Assembly (NCBI RefSeq): GCF_024166365.1
Contig: NC_064846.1
Span: forward strand, 24,449,866 to 24,513,865
DNA from: Elephas maximus indicus
Lineage: Eukaryota > Chordata > Mammalia > Proboscidea > Elephantidae
Reading direction: 5' to 3'
DNA: 64,000 bases
How positions within the stretch are numbered: position 1 is the first letter of the stretch; each line of letters starts with the position of its first letter. The notes beneath the pieces are model-generated. The model was not told where the DNA came from. It searched no databases and was given only the letters and a program-made list of their open reading frames with translations. The position numbers and the translations under genes were made by a program. Shown here one piece after another: positions 44,461-56,384 of the stretch.

Positions 44461-46294
44461 TAATTAAACTCACTTATGAACAGCTTATTACTTTACCTTC
44501 ATTTTCTTTCGTTTCAACATGGGCCAGTAAAAACTTTACCAGGAACTAGAACCAGATCTTTGGGAACCACCTCCTACAGTTCTCCACATTCTTGAAGTCA
44601 TTCAGGCTTGTGAAACGGGCAATTCGATTTTGGCTGTCAGGCACAAAAAGAATCCATCCAAATAGGTGATCTGCCTCACCAAGTGGGGCCTGAGTTTCTG
44701 TTTCCAACGTGTCTCTTTTTCATACTCTCTTCCACCTTGTTGGAATGTTTCTTCTAGCTGTCATTTTTAAACATTGTCGTTTTTAAACAGCCACCAACAG
44801 GACATACGGGAGTTTGATATAGACTCATTAAAGATGGCCAGATGTAGCAAATAGAAAGGACAAGACTTAGGATACTACTCAGGCACTTGGGTGGATCTAG
44901 CACCGGAAGTAAAGACCATCTTCAGGTGTTGGTATATATTAGACATCTCTTTTGTACATCTTGGCTTCACTTTTACATTATCCCAGTTGTTGCTATGACA
45001 ATCAGCTGTGTGGACTCCAACACACTTTATGCAGGTGCAGCCTGACGGTACCTCACCTCATGCCCTCATTGTATGTTTCTCAACTCCTAGACTGGGATTT
45101 CCCTGTGAACAATATGGTGAGACTACACCTAATCCTCACATATGCACACCTGGAAGCATAAAGGGGGTATCATTGTGCATAAATGGGTGCATCTTTGACC
45201 AAAGGGAGATAGAAGATGGTGACTAAATTCTTCCCCCTTGTTTTCACCCATGAATTGGTACTGAGTTTATACTACTTCTTGAAAAAGCTCGATGGGATTA
45301 AACACTCAGGCTCTCTTCTCTACAGTTAGCTCAATAACACATTCTTGAATTGGCTTTCTTTACCTTCCTGATTCATTACCCTTGTCCCTCATTCTTATTC
45401 TTTGGAATGGTACTTCCAACAAAACAATAGCACGTAATTTCTCCATCTCAAATCCAGGCCATGATATGGGATAAGCCCTGGTAGGCAAGGCATGATTTAG
45501 GCAAGCATGGTAACAAATAAATAAATAAATATGATTTAGGCAAGCACGGCAATAAATAAATAAACAAACAAATAAATAGATAAAGAATATAGATCAGCAG
45601 TCAGAATCAGGGGTCTAATAATGATAAAAGCTTATCCAGACATGTACATGGGGCATGATGATCAGAAATGCTGGCGCAATACTCAGCAACATAGGTAGGC
45701 TGTCATCAGTAGGGAGTTTTGACAGCAAAAAGTTGGGCTCCAGGTCAGATAGGGCCATGCTGCCAGCAAGAGCAAGCTGCTCATGAATCCTAGAGGGCCT
45801 GGGCTACTGGGCAGTTGACCAGAGCCTGTAGAACTAGTTGGAAAGAAGGTAATAGAGATCAACTGGGACACAGGGTCAAATATGGAATAGAAGTAGAATG
45901 CACTAGTACTGAATCACAAAAGCACTTAGAGTTTCCTATGTATTCCTTACCTAAGTTCACAACTGAAATTGGGGTGGGGCTTAGTACATAGACAGGTGGG
46001 TCAAGTAATCCCTGGTGTATGGAGAGAAGTGTTGCAAAGACTAGGAATGACACAGAAATTGACAAGAAAGGCAGTACTCCTACACTTGATGATCCCCTCA
46101 TAGGTGGGGTGAAACAAGTAACTTACTCCTCATACAGATTCCAAGTTTTTTGGTTTAGGATTTCACTCTTTGACCCCTATGAATTTCTTCACCTGTTTGA
46201 TGAAGATACTTCAACATGACACCAAAATGAATGGCAATCAGGAACTTACTTTACAACCATTTACTTTAAGACACAATCTTAGATGTAGGATGGA
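44461..46294. other. Unassigned intergenic sequence
   Basis: No gene recognised apart from a small AT-rich tandem duplication at 45491-45580 (separate entry). Confidence 0.4.
45491..45580 (+). repeat. Short tandem duplication with TAAA repeats
   Basis: atgatttaggcaagcatgg followed by AAATAAATAAAT (45491-45529) is immediately repeated as atgatttaggcaagcacgg with a longer (taaa/caaa)n run (45530-45580). The unit is about 39 bases. Confidence 0.8.
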
Positions 46295-46414
46295 AACCAC
46301 ACTGAGTTTTTAGTCAGGACACCTGACAGTAAGTTGTGCCCTTAGTGAGTCATTCGACTTCTCTGAGTCTTTTCCATTCTGAAACTAGGGTTAATATTGC
46401 CCTACCTACCTCAT

Positions 46415-46458
46415 AAACTTTGCCGTCCAGTCAATTCCAACTCATAGAGACCCTATAT
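46415..46458 (-). mobile_element. AfroSINE tail fragment at the head of a composite insertion
   Basis: aaactttgccgtccagtcaa and ttccaactcatagagaccct are the antisense AfroSINE tail. At tatatgg the sequence changes to sense RTE. The fragment lies directly right of the left copy of an 11-base target-site duplication, so it appears to belong to the same insertion as the RTE. Confidence 0.75.
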
Positions 46459-47134
46459 GGATTACACCTCAACATAAAGAAAACGAAACTCCTCACAGCT
46501 GGACCAATAAGCAACATCATGATAAATGGAGAAAAGATTGAAGTTTTCAAGGATTAATTTTACTTGGGTCCACAATCAACACCCATGGAAGCAGCAGTCA
46601 AGAAATCAAAAGACACATTACATTGGGAAAACTGCTGCAAAGGACCTCTTTAAAGTGAAGACTCTTGACTCTTGAAGACTGAGGTGCACCTGACCCAAGC
46701 TATGGTATTTTCAATCTCATCATATGTATGCAGAAGCTGCACAATGAATAAGGAAGACTGAGGAAGAATTGATGCCTTTGAATTGTGATATTGGTGAAGA
46801 ATATTGAATATACCATGGACTGCCAAAAGAACAAACAAATGTCTTGGAAGAAGTACAACCAGAATGCTCCTTAGAAGCAAGGATGGTGAAACTGTGTCTT
46901 ACATACTTTAGACATGCCGTCAGAAGGGACCAGTCCCTGGAGAAGGACATCATGCTTGGTAAAGCACGGGGTCAGCGGACGGCCCTTAATGAGATGGGTT
47001 GACAGAGTGGCTGCAACAATGGGCTTAAGCATAACAATGATTGTGAGCATGGTGCAGGACCTGGCAGTGGTTCATTCTGTGGTACGTAGGGTCGCTATGA
47101 GTCAGAACTGACTCAACAGCACCTAACAACAACA
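46459..47134 (+). mobile_element. RTE 3' part (copy D) of a composite insertion
   Basis: Sense RTE from the late reverse transcriptase (attacacctcaacataaag) to the 3' tail gcacctaacaacaac. Broken coding remains include the complement of the SESEEDL region and DRRRIDAFEL-type text near 46760-46800. An 11-base perfect duplication, acctacctcat, occurs at 46404-46414 (left of the AfroSINE piece) and 47135-47145 (right of the RTE tail). Confidence 0.9.
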
Positions 47135-47235
47135 ACCTACCTCATTTTTTTATAGTATAAAATGAGATAATATATGTGAAAACAATTTGTAAATTTTTCT
47201 GTTATGCAAATACTAATTCTTATTACTGCAAAAGT

Positions 47236-49262
47236 TTTTGTGCTGAGGAGACTAGAACTCCTTATGCAATTTGCCTTAAATTTGCAGATGATACAATAGC
47301 AATAATTTTGGCTTCAAGAGTGGAGAAATTTCATGCTTATGATGTTAGGTTACTGGACTAACGCATTGTCCTTTCCAATCTAATGCCAAAAATATGGCTT
47401 ACACACCCTTGCCTATGCAGCATATGTCTCGTTATCCTCTGGGGAAGTCCAAGTCTAGATGTCATTTTGTAAACAACATCATTAAGGATTAAGAAAAGTA
47501 TCACTGAGTCATTGTCATGTAAGCTTATAAAAAAAAAAAAAAAAAAAAAGCTTATAGCACCCTAAATAATGTCCAAGGCAAAAATATGTTCTCTGTGGAA
47601 AACTTTAATTATGGTGTTGTAGCTTAGAATTAGAAATTAAATGCCTGAATGTGTGATTTTCTGTATGTAAACTTCTCTCTCTTCCCTACCCGATTAAAGT
47701 GTTAGTTGAATACAATCTTGATTGCCCACATTAAATAGCTGTGTTGTTTTAGGTGGGATTACCCACACTCTTGCTTCTCAAAAATGTGGTCCAAATATTA
47801 GCCACTTTGGAATCACCCGGGAGCTTGTTAGAAATCTAGAGTTTCAGACACTACTCCAGATCTACTGAATTAGAATTTGTATTTTATCAAGATTTTGCAG
47901 GCAATTCATTAAGTTCGAAAACCATGCTTCGGCACTAACTTGCCCGTTTAAGTCCACTCTCTTCCATCTTCTTAACTTCTCAGGCTCTACTCCTGTGCCC
48001 TGCCCACCTTTGCCTTGGGATCTTGACTTTAACCCTACCTCTAGCCCTCTGGATTTGCTGTTTGTGGGTATCTGTGTTACCCCACATGTCTGATATTCCA
48101 CTTTTCCCTATGGACATTAGTTTGACTCACCAGCTTGGTGTCCCTGTCACTTTCAATACATAAATATATTCTGTGTAACGTAGCTCTACATCCTCAGAAC
48201 CTAGTTTCACCCATACACATTCCTTTAGCCAGCACTTCGGTGAGTCAGGTCAACTACTTATGAAGGAAGGGAATTGGACAAAACCAATTTGGCAGCACCA
48301 TAGTGGTTGCCTAGATTAGGAATGATACTTGCATCTGAGTCTTGTTAAATTTGTTATTTCTCTAGTCTTAGTTTTTCAGCAGTCATCTGGTACTTTTCAC
48401 AGTATGAGTTCCTGGAAGATAAGTATAGCCTTTCTTTTACTTCCTGGACTCTATTCTTTTATATATCAATAATTCTCCCCTTCTGTATGTCTATGCAGGG
48501 AGGTGCTGCCGGTGGCAAAACAAAGCAATGAATGATCCAACAGTCATTCTGATCTGACCATGGAATGTGAAATTATAAGCTTGTAGCAAACAAATCAAGA
48601 ATAAATGGTACAATGGGTAGGATGTGGAGAGTGGGCATTCCTGCCATATCTTTTTCTTATATCAGGTGAACGCCATGGCTATTTAGCTGCCTCAGAGCTA
48701 GCGTGTGAAATTTGTTGCTATAAGTAGGTTGGCAGCACAAGTGTTTGTGGCTATCCCTCCTCAAGGAAGAGGTAGTTTTTAAGCAATGGCCTGACCTGTT
48801 GAGGTATAGTGCTTAGTCTGTATGTTAGAGACCAATTCTCCTCCTGCTCCCTCCCACCCTCCATCTCATCCCAACACACACCTCTGTTTCTTTCTTAGGA
48901 CCATGCAGAGTGTGAATATCTCAGAGGGTGCTGAATAAAGGCTTAGGGGTTTAGGATATGTGTATGTATGAAAGTTTTTTAGTCTCTGTAAACTGTACCC
49001 CAAGATCTAGCTCCTGCTTCTACTCAGTTATGATTAAAATAAGTGAGAAATAAATTCATGCACTGGAGAATGATCTTTAAGATCTATGCCTGGAATTTTC
49101 ATAAACTGTCTTGTAAGAAAGCCTTTCGACAAAAACTGACCCCTATTTTATGGGGTCTGAGATAGATTTATCTTTTATTCAATTCTGATTTGTGAATAAT
49201 TGTGAAAGAACAAAGGACCAATGACTCATTGAAAAGGTTGCTAGGCATGAAACTTAGGGCCA
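47236..49262. other. Unassigned intergenic sequence
   Basis: No gene or confident repeat apart from the A-tract insertion at 47521-47556. Open frames here are short and without motifs. Confidence 0.4.
47521..47556. other. A-tract insertion between 9-base direct repeats
   Basis: aagcttata at 47521-47529 is repeated at 47548-47556, with only A's between (about 18-20 depending on where the repeat is cut). No element body is present. It fits a poly-A-only retro-insertion on the plus strand. Confidence 0.7.
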
Positions 49263-50190
49263 TCAGACAGATATCTTTCCTTTGACAACCTTCATTATGG
49301 CTTTTTCACATCCTTGTTCCTCAGAGTGTAAATGAGGGGGCTCAGCATGGGGGCCACTGCCACATACAACACTGAAATGATCTTATCTTCATCTTGGGAA
49401 GATTGAGAATGTAGGTTCATGTACCTGAAGCTTGCTGTCCCATAGTATATGATGATCACTGTAAAATGGGAGCCACAGGTAGAGAATGCCTTGGGCCTGG
49501 CCTCTACAGAATCTTCAGGACAGCTACAACAATATGGAATTAGGAGAACAGAATTGATTCAAAAGGCAGGAACAGGACTAATACACCACTTGCAAACATC
49601 AGGATCTCCTTGGTTAGTACATGAGAGCAAGCGAGTTTGAAGATTTCTTGGAGGTCACATGTAAAATGGTTGACTACATTATTATCACGAAATCGGATTG
49701 CTGTGACCAGGACAGGAATCACAGCCATTAAGAAAGCACTTGTCACCATCAAAATGCAAGCGTTGATATTCATAAAGAGTGGTTAGTGCAGGGGTTTTGA
49801 GATGGCAACAAATCTGTTATAGACCATGACAGCAAGAAGGAAACACTCCATCACTCCCAAGTAAAGAGAGAGAGTCATTTGGACCAAGCTGCCACTGTAA
49901 GATACAGTGGGAAAGTCCTTCCAGCAATTCACCAGAATCATGGGCATGGAGCTTGTAGAGTAGCAGATATCCAGGAATGATAATTGGCAGAGAAAGAACA
50001 TGGGTGTATGAAATTAGGAATCAATATGCATAATAACAATGATGAGAAGATAACCCACCAAGGTTACAGAATAGACGAACAACATTGGCCAAAAGAAGAG
50101 GAGTTGAAATGCAGGCTGTCTGGAGAGTCCCACCAGAATAAATTTCATCACATTTGCATCATTTTCCTCACTTGGGGAAATGATATTTTC
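49263..50190 (-). pseudogene. Class II olfactory receptor pseudogene 2
   Basis: A second dead single-exon odorant receptor, same strand as pseudogene 1. No start codon is evident: the N-terminus (SPSEENDANVMKFILVGLS) runs open upstream to 50286. Helix 1 has GYLLII where GNLLII is usual. An in-frame TAA at 50014-50016 falls just before FHTPMFFL. Helix 3 starts SGSLVQM, so the disulfide Cys is Ser, and its end reads MVYNRFVAISKPLH instead of MAYDRYVAICNPLH. A second in-frame TAA is at 49783-49785. VNHFTCDLQEIFKLACS is intact. A third stop lies near 49540. About 4 bases are missing near 49510, after which KAFSTCGSHFT-type text and PMLSPLIYTLRNKDV are read in another frame; one base is missing near 49296. 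The end is a TGA at 49263. It resembles the family 2/13 group. Confidence 0.92.
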
Positions 50191-50984
50191 TCTGTACAGA
50201 AAAAGAAGGATGGTATGACAAATGTGATGCAATATTAAGAAAGCATCAGAGAAAGTTCTGGGCTGAATGATAAGGGAGAATTTCACCAGATGAGAGAAAA
50301 CATGATTTGTACCATTTTAGCTGCATTCCTTTGGGTCTTCTCATAGTTGTGGTTAGGGAAAACTTCAGTGTCAGTGAGACTTTCTTTTAATCTCTGTACC
50401 CTCTCACTCATAGCAGTCACACCTGGAAGGGCAGGAGCACACCCTACTAGATTATTTGTGTTAAAATGGGTATTTTTGTACAGAGATTTGTTTAGGTAGC
50501 TACACTGGATTCTATATCTGTAAAGAGGATTTTACTGGCAAAGCACAGCCCTTCAAAGGAATTTCTCTGCTTGTCAGGGCCTTTACTTGGGCCATAATGA
50601 TGCTAGAAGCCATCAGTTGCAAAGGCGGGTAACTTAAACCCCATAAAGAACATTTCCCTCTTCTTTCCCTAGGTAAGAAAAATCAAATTTTACTTTGCTT
50701 CCAGTCAGACTTTAGGTCTTGAATACCTGCTGCTTTTGGAGAACATTTTCTTAGGCACTAGAAGGTAAGAGATAAAATAGAAATTAAGAATTTAGTCATA
50801 GAACTCAAGGAACTTGAGAAGGGATTTGACCATGAAGAGGAGTCGGAAATGTGCTAAGGGGAGCTCTGCGCCACCTTTGGGTCTCACTTTCTATGCAATC
50901 GCATGCACTTCTTGCCCTACACAGCTCTGCTGTCATATGGCTGAATTATAACTTAAAGAATCAGTGTAAATTGTTGGACAGAGT
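50191..50984. other. Upstream region of olfactory pseudogene 2
   Basis: No gene, no recognisable promoter and no confident repeat. Confidence 0.4.
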
Positions 50985-51180
50985 ACTGAAGTAAGAGAGT
51001 TTTAGTGTTGGCTTGATCATTTACTTGCTGTATGACCCAAGTGAGCTAAAGTTTTATTATCTATACACTGAGGAAAACCACCTGCCTTTTCTATCTCACA
51101 GAGCTGTAAGGATCCAACCAAATTAATAGGTGGGAAAATTCTGTGAAAATTATAAAGATATAAGCACTTAAGTGATTATT
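50985..51180 (+). mobile_element. MIR
   Basis: Sense MIR: gtgttggcttgatcatttac and ttgctgtatgacccaagtga, then cacctgccttttctatctca, followed by agatataagcacttaagtga. The order follows the MIR consensus. Confidence 0.7.
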
Positions 51181-51859
51181 ATTTTTGGAAAAAGAAATAC
51201 AACCAAGATTTCTCTCCACTCAACCTCCTTGCCTCTTTTCAAGATTTAAGTAAGGGTGTCTAGGAATTCAAGAGTTGCATTTACAAGCACCTTCTTTTAT
51301 CTTTTAATGCTAAGAACAAGATTAAGTTGCAGAAGAGTTTTAAAAAGTTTCCTTAAGTGTTGGAACCTATTTCCCACCATCTCTGGATTCATATCAATAA
51401 GCCATTATTAGAGCATTAGAATAGCCCATTCAAGCTAAGGATTCCGCATTTGACAGGAATACAGAGAAGAGTTTAAGGAAGTGCAGTGTTAAGTGACATC
51501 CTCTAGGCTCCTTTACTTCCTTAATTGAGCCACATGTATCTGTCATCTTGGAAGTTATCTAAAATTAGGTTTGAGAAGCTTTTTCCTACTAAGGATAACT
51601 GACCCAACTCCCACATATCAATCAGGGAACCTAATTAGTAAAAAGTAACTTTAAAAATTTAATGGTTTTGTTGTGAAGAAAAAATGATTTTAAAATACTC
51701 AAACCAGCTCTTTTTTTGTGAACTTAAAAAAAAAAGAAAAAAGAAAAAGCCTAATGCTTACTTATATAAGATTTGATACAAGAAAAATAGTTTAAAATAC
51801 ACATTAACCTAAGTTATTGGCATGACCAGAAATGGTCTTCTGGAAAATTAGACTTCCTG
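51181..51859. other. Unassigned intergenic sequence
   Basis: No gene or confident repeat. A-rich tract near 51725-51748. Confidence 0.4.
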
Positions 51860-51865
51860 AACATG

Positions 51866-52455
51866 GAAATTTTACTTGGATCCACAATCAATGCCCATGG
51901 AAGCGGCAGTCAGGGTATCAAATAACATATTGTATTGGGCAAATCTGCTGTGAAAGACCTCTTTCAAGGGTTAAAAAGCAAAGGTATCACTTTGAGGACT
52001 AAGGAGCACCTGACCCAAGCCATGGCATTTTCAATTGCCTCATATACATGTGAAAGCTGGACAAAAAATAAGGAAGACAGAAGAATTGCTGCCTTTGAAT
52101 TATGGTGTTGGCAAAGAATATTGAATATACCATAGACTGCCAGAAGAATGAACAAATCTGTCCTGGAAGAAGTATAGCCAGAATGCTCCTTAGAAGCAAG
52201 GATGATGAGATTTCATTTCATGTGCTTTGGACACGTCATCAGGAGGGACCAGTCCCTGGAGATGGGCACCATGCTTGGTAAAGTAGAGGATCAGGGAAAA
52301 AGAGGAAGATACTCAATAAGATGGATTGACATAGTGGCTGCAACAATGGACTCAAACATAGAAACAATTTTGAGGATGGCACAGGACCAGACAATGTTTT
52401 GTTCTGTTGTACATAGGGTCGCTATGAGTTGGAACTGATTTTATGGCACCTAACG
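51866..52455 (+). mobile_element. RTE 3' part (copy E), joined to an AfroSINE
   Basis: Sense RTE from attttacttggatccacaat through the C-terminal coding region (KEDRRIAAFELWCWQRIL at 52070-52130) to ggcacctaac at 52445-52454. The usual CAA tail is replaced at once by AfroSINE sequence. Confidence 0.9.
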
Positions 52456-52583
52456 AACCAAAATGTTGGCAGTTCAAATCTGCCAGGCGCTCCTTGGAAA
52501 CTCTGTGGGGCAGTTCTACTCTGCCCTATAGGGTCGCTATGAGTCGGAATCGACTCGACGGCACTGGGTACTGGGTTAACAAC
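52456..52583 (+). mobile_element. AfroSINE, 5'-truncated, fused to RTE copy E
   Basis: Starts at gaaccaaaatgttggcagtt, just before the B-box region (ggcagttcaaatc). It continues with ctccttggaaactctgtggg and gtcgctatgagtcggaatcg and ends with gttaacaacaac, a CAA tail like that of the RTE. The A-box half is missing. Confidence 0.9.
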
Positions 52584-52639
52584 AACATGCATCTGTATTT
52601 ATATATGTATATATTTTTAAAGTAAGGCTGATTTATTCA

Positions 52640-55238
52640 ATCGACACATGAAGTACAACACTGTCAGTGATAGGATAATATCCATACGCCTGTAAGGAAG
52701 GCCAGTTAATATGACTATCGTTCAAACTTACTCACCAACGACTAAGGCCAAATATGAAGATATCGAAGATTTTTACCAACTTCTGCAGTATGAAATGGAT
52801 CAAACATGCAATCAAGGTGCCTTGATAATTACTGGTGATTGGAATGCAAAAGTTGGAAACAAAAAAGAAGGATTGGTAGTTGGAAAATATGGCCTTGGTG
52901 ATAGAAATGATGCCGGAGATCACATGATTGAATTTTGCAAGACCAAGGACTTCTTCATTGCAAATACCTTTTTTCGACAACACAAATGGTGACTAATACA
53001 GGTGGACCTCACCAGATGGAATAAACAGGAATCAAATTGACTACATCTGTGCAAAGAGACAATGGAAAAGCTCAATATCATCAGTCAGAACTGGGCCGGG
53101 GGCCAACTGTGGAACAGACCATCAATTGTTTGTATGAAAGTTGAAGTTGAAATTGAAGAAAATTAGAACAAGTCCACAAAAGCCAAAGTACAACCTTGAG
53201 TTTATCCCACCTGAATTTAGAGGCCACCTCAAGAATAGATTTGACTCATTGAACACTAATGACTGAAGACCAGATGGATTGTGGAATGACATCAAGGACA
53301 TCATACATGAAGAAAGCAAAAAGTCATTGAAAAGGAAAGAAAGAAAAGACCAAAGTGGATGTCAGAAGAGACTCTGAAACTTGCTCTCGAACGTGGAGTA
53401 GCTAAAGCAAAAGGAAGAAATGACAAAGTTAAAGAGCTGAAGAGAAGATTTCAAAGGGCGGCTCGAAAAAACAAAGTAAAATATTATTACAATGGCATGT
53501 GCGAAGAGCTGGAGATAGAAAATCAAAAGGGAAGAACACACTCGGCATTTCTCGACCTGAAAGAAGTGAAGGAAAAAATTCAAGCCTTGAGTTGCAATAT
53601 TGAAGGATTCTGTGGGGAAAATATTGAACGAAACAGGAAGCATCAAAAGAAGATGGAAGGAATATGCACAGTCACTATACTAAAAATAATTGGTTGATAT
53701 TCAACCATTTTAGGAGGTAGCATATGATCAAGAACTGATGGTACTAAAGGAAGAAATCCAAGCTGCACTGACGGCATTATTTGAAAAACAAGGCTTCAGG
53801 AATTGTCGGAATACCAACTGAGATGTTTCAACAAATGGATGCAGCACTGGAAGTACTCACTTGTCTATGCCAAGAAATTTGAAAGACAGCTACCTGGCCA
53901 ACTGACTGGAAGAGATCCATATTTATGCCCATTCTCAAGAAAGGTGATCCAGCTGAATGCTTAAGTTATCAAACGATGTCATTAATATCACACACAAGTA
54001 AAATTTTGCTGAAGATCATTCAAAAGTGGCTGCAGTAGTATATCAATAAGAAGCTGCCAGAAATTCCAGCCAAATTCAGAAAAGGACATGGAACCAGGGA
54101 TATCATTGCTGATGGCAGATGGATCCTGGCTGAAAGCAGAGAATACCAGAAGGATGTTTACCTGTGTTTTATTGACTATGCAAAGACATTTAACTGTGTG
54201 GATTACAACAAATTATGGATAACATCGCAAAGAGTGGGAATTCTGGAGCACTTAATTGTGCTCATGAGGAACCTGTACATAGGCCAAGAGGCAGTTGTTT
54301 GAACAGATCAAGGGGATACTGTGTGGTTTAAAGTTAGGAAAGGTGTGCATCAGGGTTGTATCCTTTCACCATATTTATTCTATATGTATATTGAGCAAGT
54401 AATCTGAGAAACTGGACTATATGAAGAAGAACAGGGCATCAGGATTGGAGGAAGACTCAATGTTATGCAGATGATACAATCTTGCTTGCTGAAAATGAAT
54501 AGGACTTGAAACACTTACTGTTGAATATCAAAGGCCACTGCCTTCAGTATGGATTACATCTCAACACAAAGAAAACAAAAATCCTCACAACTGGACCAAC
54601 AAGCAACATCATGATAAACGGAGAAAAGACTGAAGTTGTCAAAGATTTCATTTTACTTGGATCACAGTCAGTGTCCATGGAAGCAACAGTCAAGAAACAA
54701 AAAAATGTGTTGCACTGGGCAAATCTGCTGCAAAAGACCCCTTTAAAGCATTGAAAAACAACGATATCACCCTGAAGACTAAGGTGTGCCTGACCAAAGC
54801 CATGGTGTTTTCAATCGCCTCATATGCATGTGAAAGATGGACGATGAATAAAGGAGATTGAAGAAGAATTGATGCCTTTGAATTGTGGTGTTGGTGAAGA
54901 ATATTGAGTATACCATGGACTGCAAAAAATGAACAAATCTGTCTTGGAAGAAGTACAACCAGAATGCCCCTTAGAAGCAAGGATGTTGAGACTACATCTC
55001 ACATACTTTGGACATGTTATCAGGAGAGATGAGTCCCTGGAGAAGGACATCATGCTTGGTAAAGTAGAGGGTCAGCAAAAAAAGAAGATGACTCTGGACA
55101 AGATGGATTGACAGAGTGGCTGCAACAATGGGCTCAAGTATAACAGTGATTGTGAGGATGACACATGACCAGGCAGTGTTTTGTTCTGTTGTACATAGTG
55201 TCACTATGAGTCAGAACCCACTCAATGGCACCTAACAA
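52640..55238 (+). mobile_element. RTE/BovB-clade LINE, 5'-truncated (copy F)
   Basis: Sense RTE from the middle of the endonuclease (left edge uncertain, 52620-52680) to ggcacctaacaacaaac at 55222-55238. Coding remains are the endonuclease at 52711-52992 (TIVQTYSPTTKAKYEDIEDF, ITGDWNAKVGN, GLGDRNDAGDHMIEFCK), the linker at 53359-53697 (MSEETLKLALERGVAKAKGR) and the reverse transcriptase at 54100-54754 (CFIDYAKTFNCVD, KVRKGVHQGCILSPYLF; GLHLNTKKTKILTTGP). The catalytic loop near 54465 reads tatgcagatgatacaatc, so YADDT survives. Frame breaks are numerous. Confidence 0.92.
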
Positions 55239-55845
55239 CAAACTCAACAGCTATTTATTCAACTGCCTGATGAATCTGAGGCTATTGGGCATGAAAATAA
55301 TGTTTTATGTGGTTCAGGGCCATCACTGAGAATGGAACGCGAGATATGAGGATGGGGAATGCAGGGAAGAAAGTGAGAAAATAGAGCATGAATATCAAGT
55401 GTGGGGTACTGAAGAGAACATTATTTTGGTGTGGTACAGGAGGGTAGAGCTAGAGCTGGGAGGGTATTGAAGGAAGGCATGTTTTAGCTGAGAAAGTGAA
55501 CAAGTTTTCTAATCACTCGAGTTATCTAATAATGATGCATCAGTCAGCTTCAGGAATTAGTGAGCTTACTCCCTTAATGATGTAACATTCATTTTCAACC
55601 TGGTTAGCAATATAGTAGAGGGAATCTCATGTATTGCACCAGAGGCTGAACTAGGTCCAGTCTGTCTAACTGTGAGAGTCTATGATGCCATGATTGTGGA
55701 AGGCAAGAAGATGCAGAGAGAAATAAGGGGAAAGCGAAGACAAATCTAGGAAAAGGAGAGCATCAGGGACTTAAACCAGGGGAATAATGAGGAAGGCTGT
55801 GAGCAAAGAGAGATGGAAAGACAGTGAAGGAACCATTATCAAAAA
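55239..55845. other. Unassigned intergenic sequence
   Basis: No gene or confident repeat. Confidence 0.4.
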
Positions 55846-56384
55846 GGAACCAGAGACTCCACCAGCCTGAGACTAGAACTAGGTCGTGCCTGGCTACCAC
55901 CAATGACTGCTCTGACAGGGATCACAACAGAGAGTCCTGGACAGAACGGGAGAAAAATGTAGAAAAGAATTCAAATTCACAAAAAAAGACCAGACTTACT
56001 GGTCTGACAGAGACTGGAGGAACCCCCAAGACTATGGCCCCTGGACACTCTGCTAACTGAGAACTGAAACCATTCCTGAAGTCCACTTTTCAGACAAAGA
56101 TTAGACATGCCTATAGAACAAAAAATAACACATGTGAGGAACGTGCTTCTTAGTTCAGTCAAATATAGGGGATCAAACGGGCAACTCCTGTCCAAAAGCA
56201 AGATGAGAAGGCAGAAAGGGACAGGAACTGGACTATTGGACACAGTGAACCCAGGGTGGAAAGGGGGAGCTTGCTGTCATATTGCGGGGATTGCAACCAG
56301 TGTCACAAAACAACATATGTATAAATTTTTGAATGAGAAATTAACTTGAGCTGTAAACTTTCATCTAAAGCACAATACAATTTT
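55846..56384 (+). mobile_element. L1 3' UTR fragment
   Basis: Sense L1 3' end, collinear with 15090-15655: accagagactccaccagcct, cacaacagagagtcctggac, ccagacttactggtctgaca, and tgtaaactttcatctaaagc near the end, then an A-rich end. It is a 5'-truncated L1 insertion containing 3' UTR only. Confidence 0.9.

Larger units (their letters stand above)
46295..47235 (+). mobile_element. MIR, split by a composite RTE insertion
   Basis: Sense MIR. 46295-46414 reads ttgtgcccttagtgagtcat, cgacttctctgagtctttt and ttaatattgccctacctacctcat. It resumes at 47146 after the insert with aaaatgagataatatatgtg. The insert sits at the acctacctcat point of the MIR core. Confidence 0.8.
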
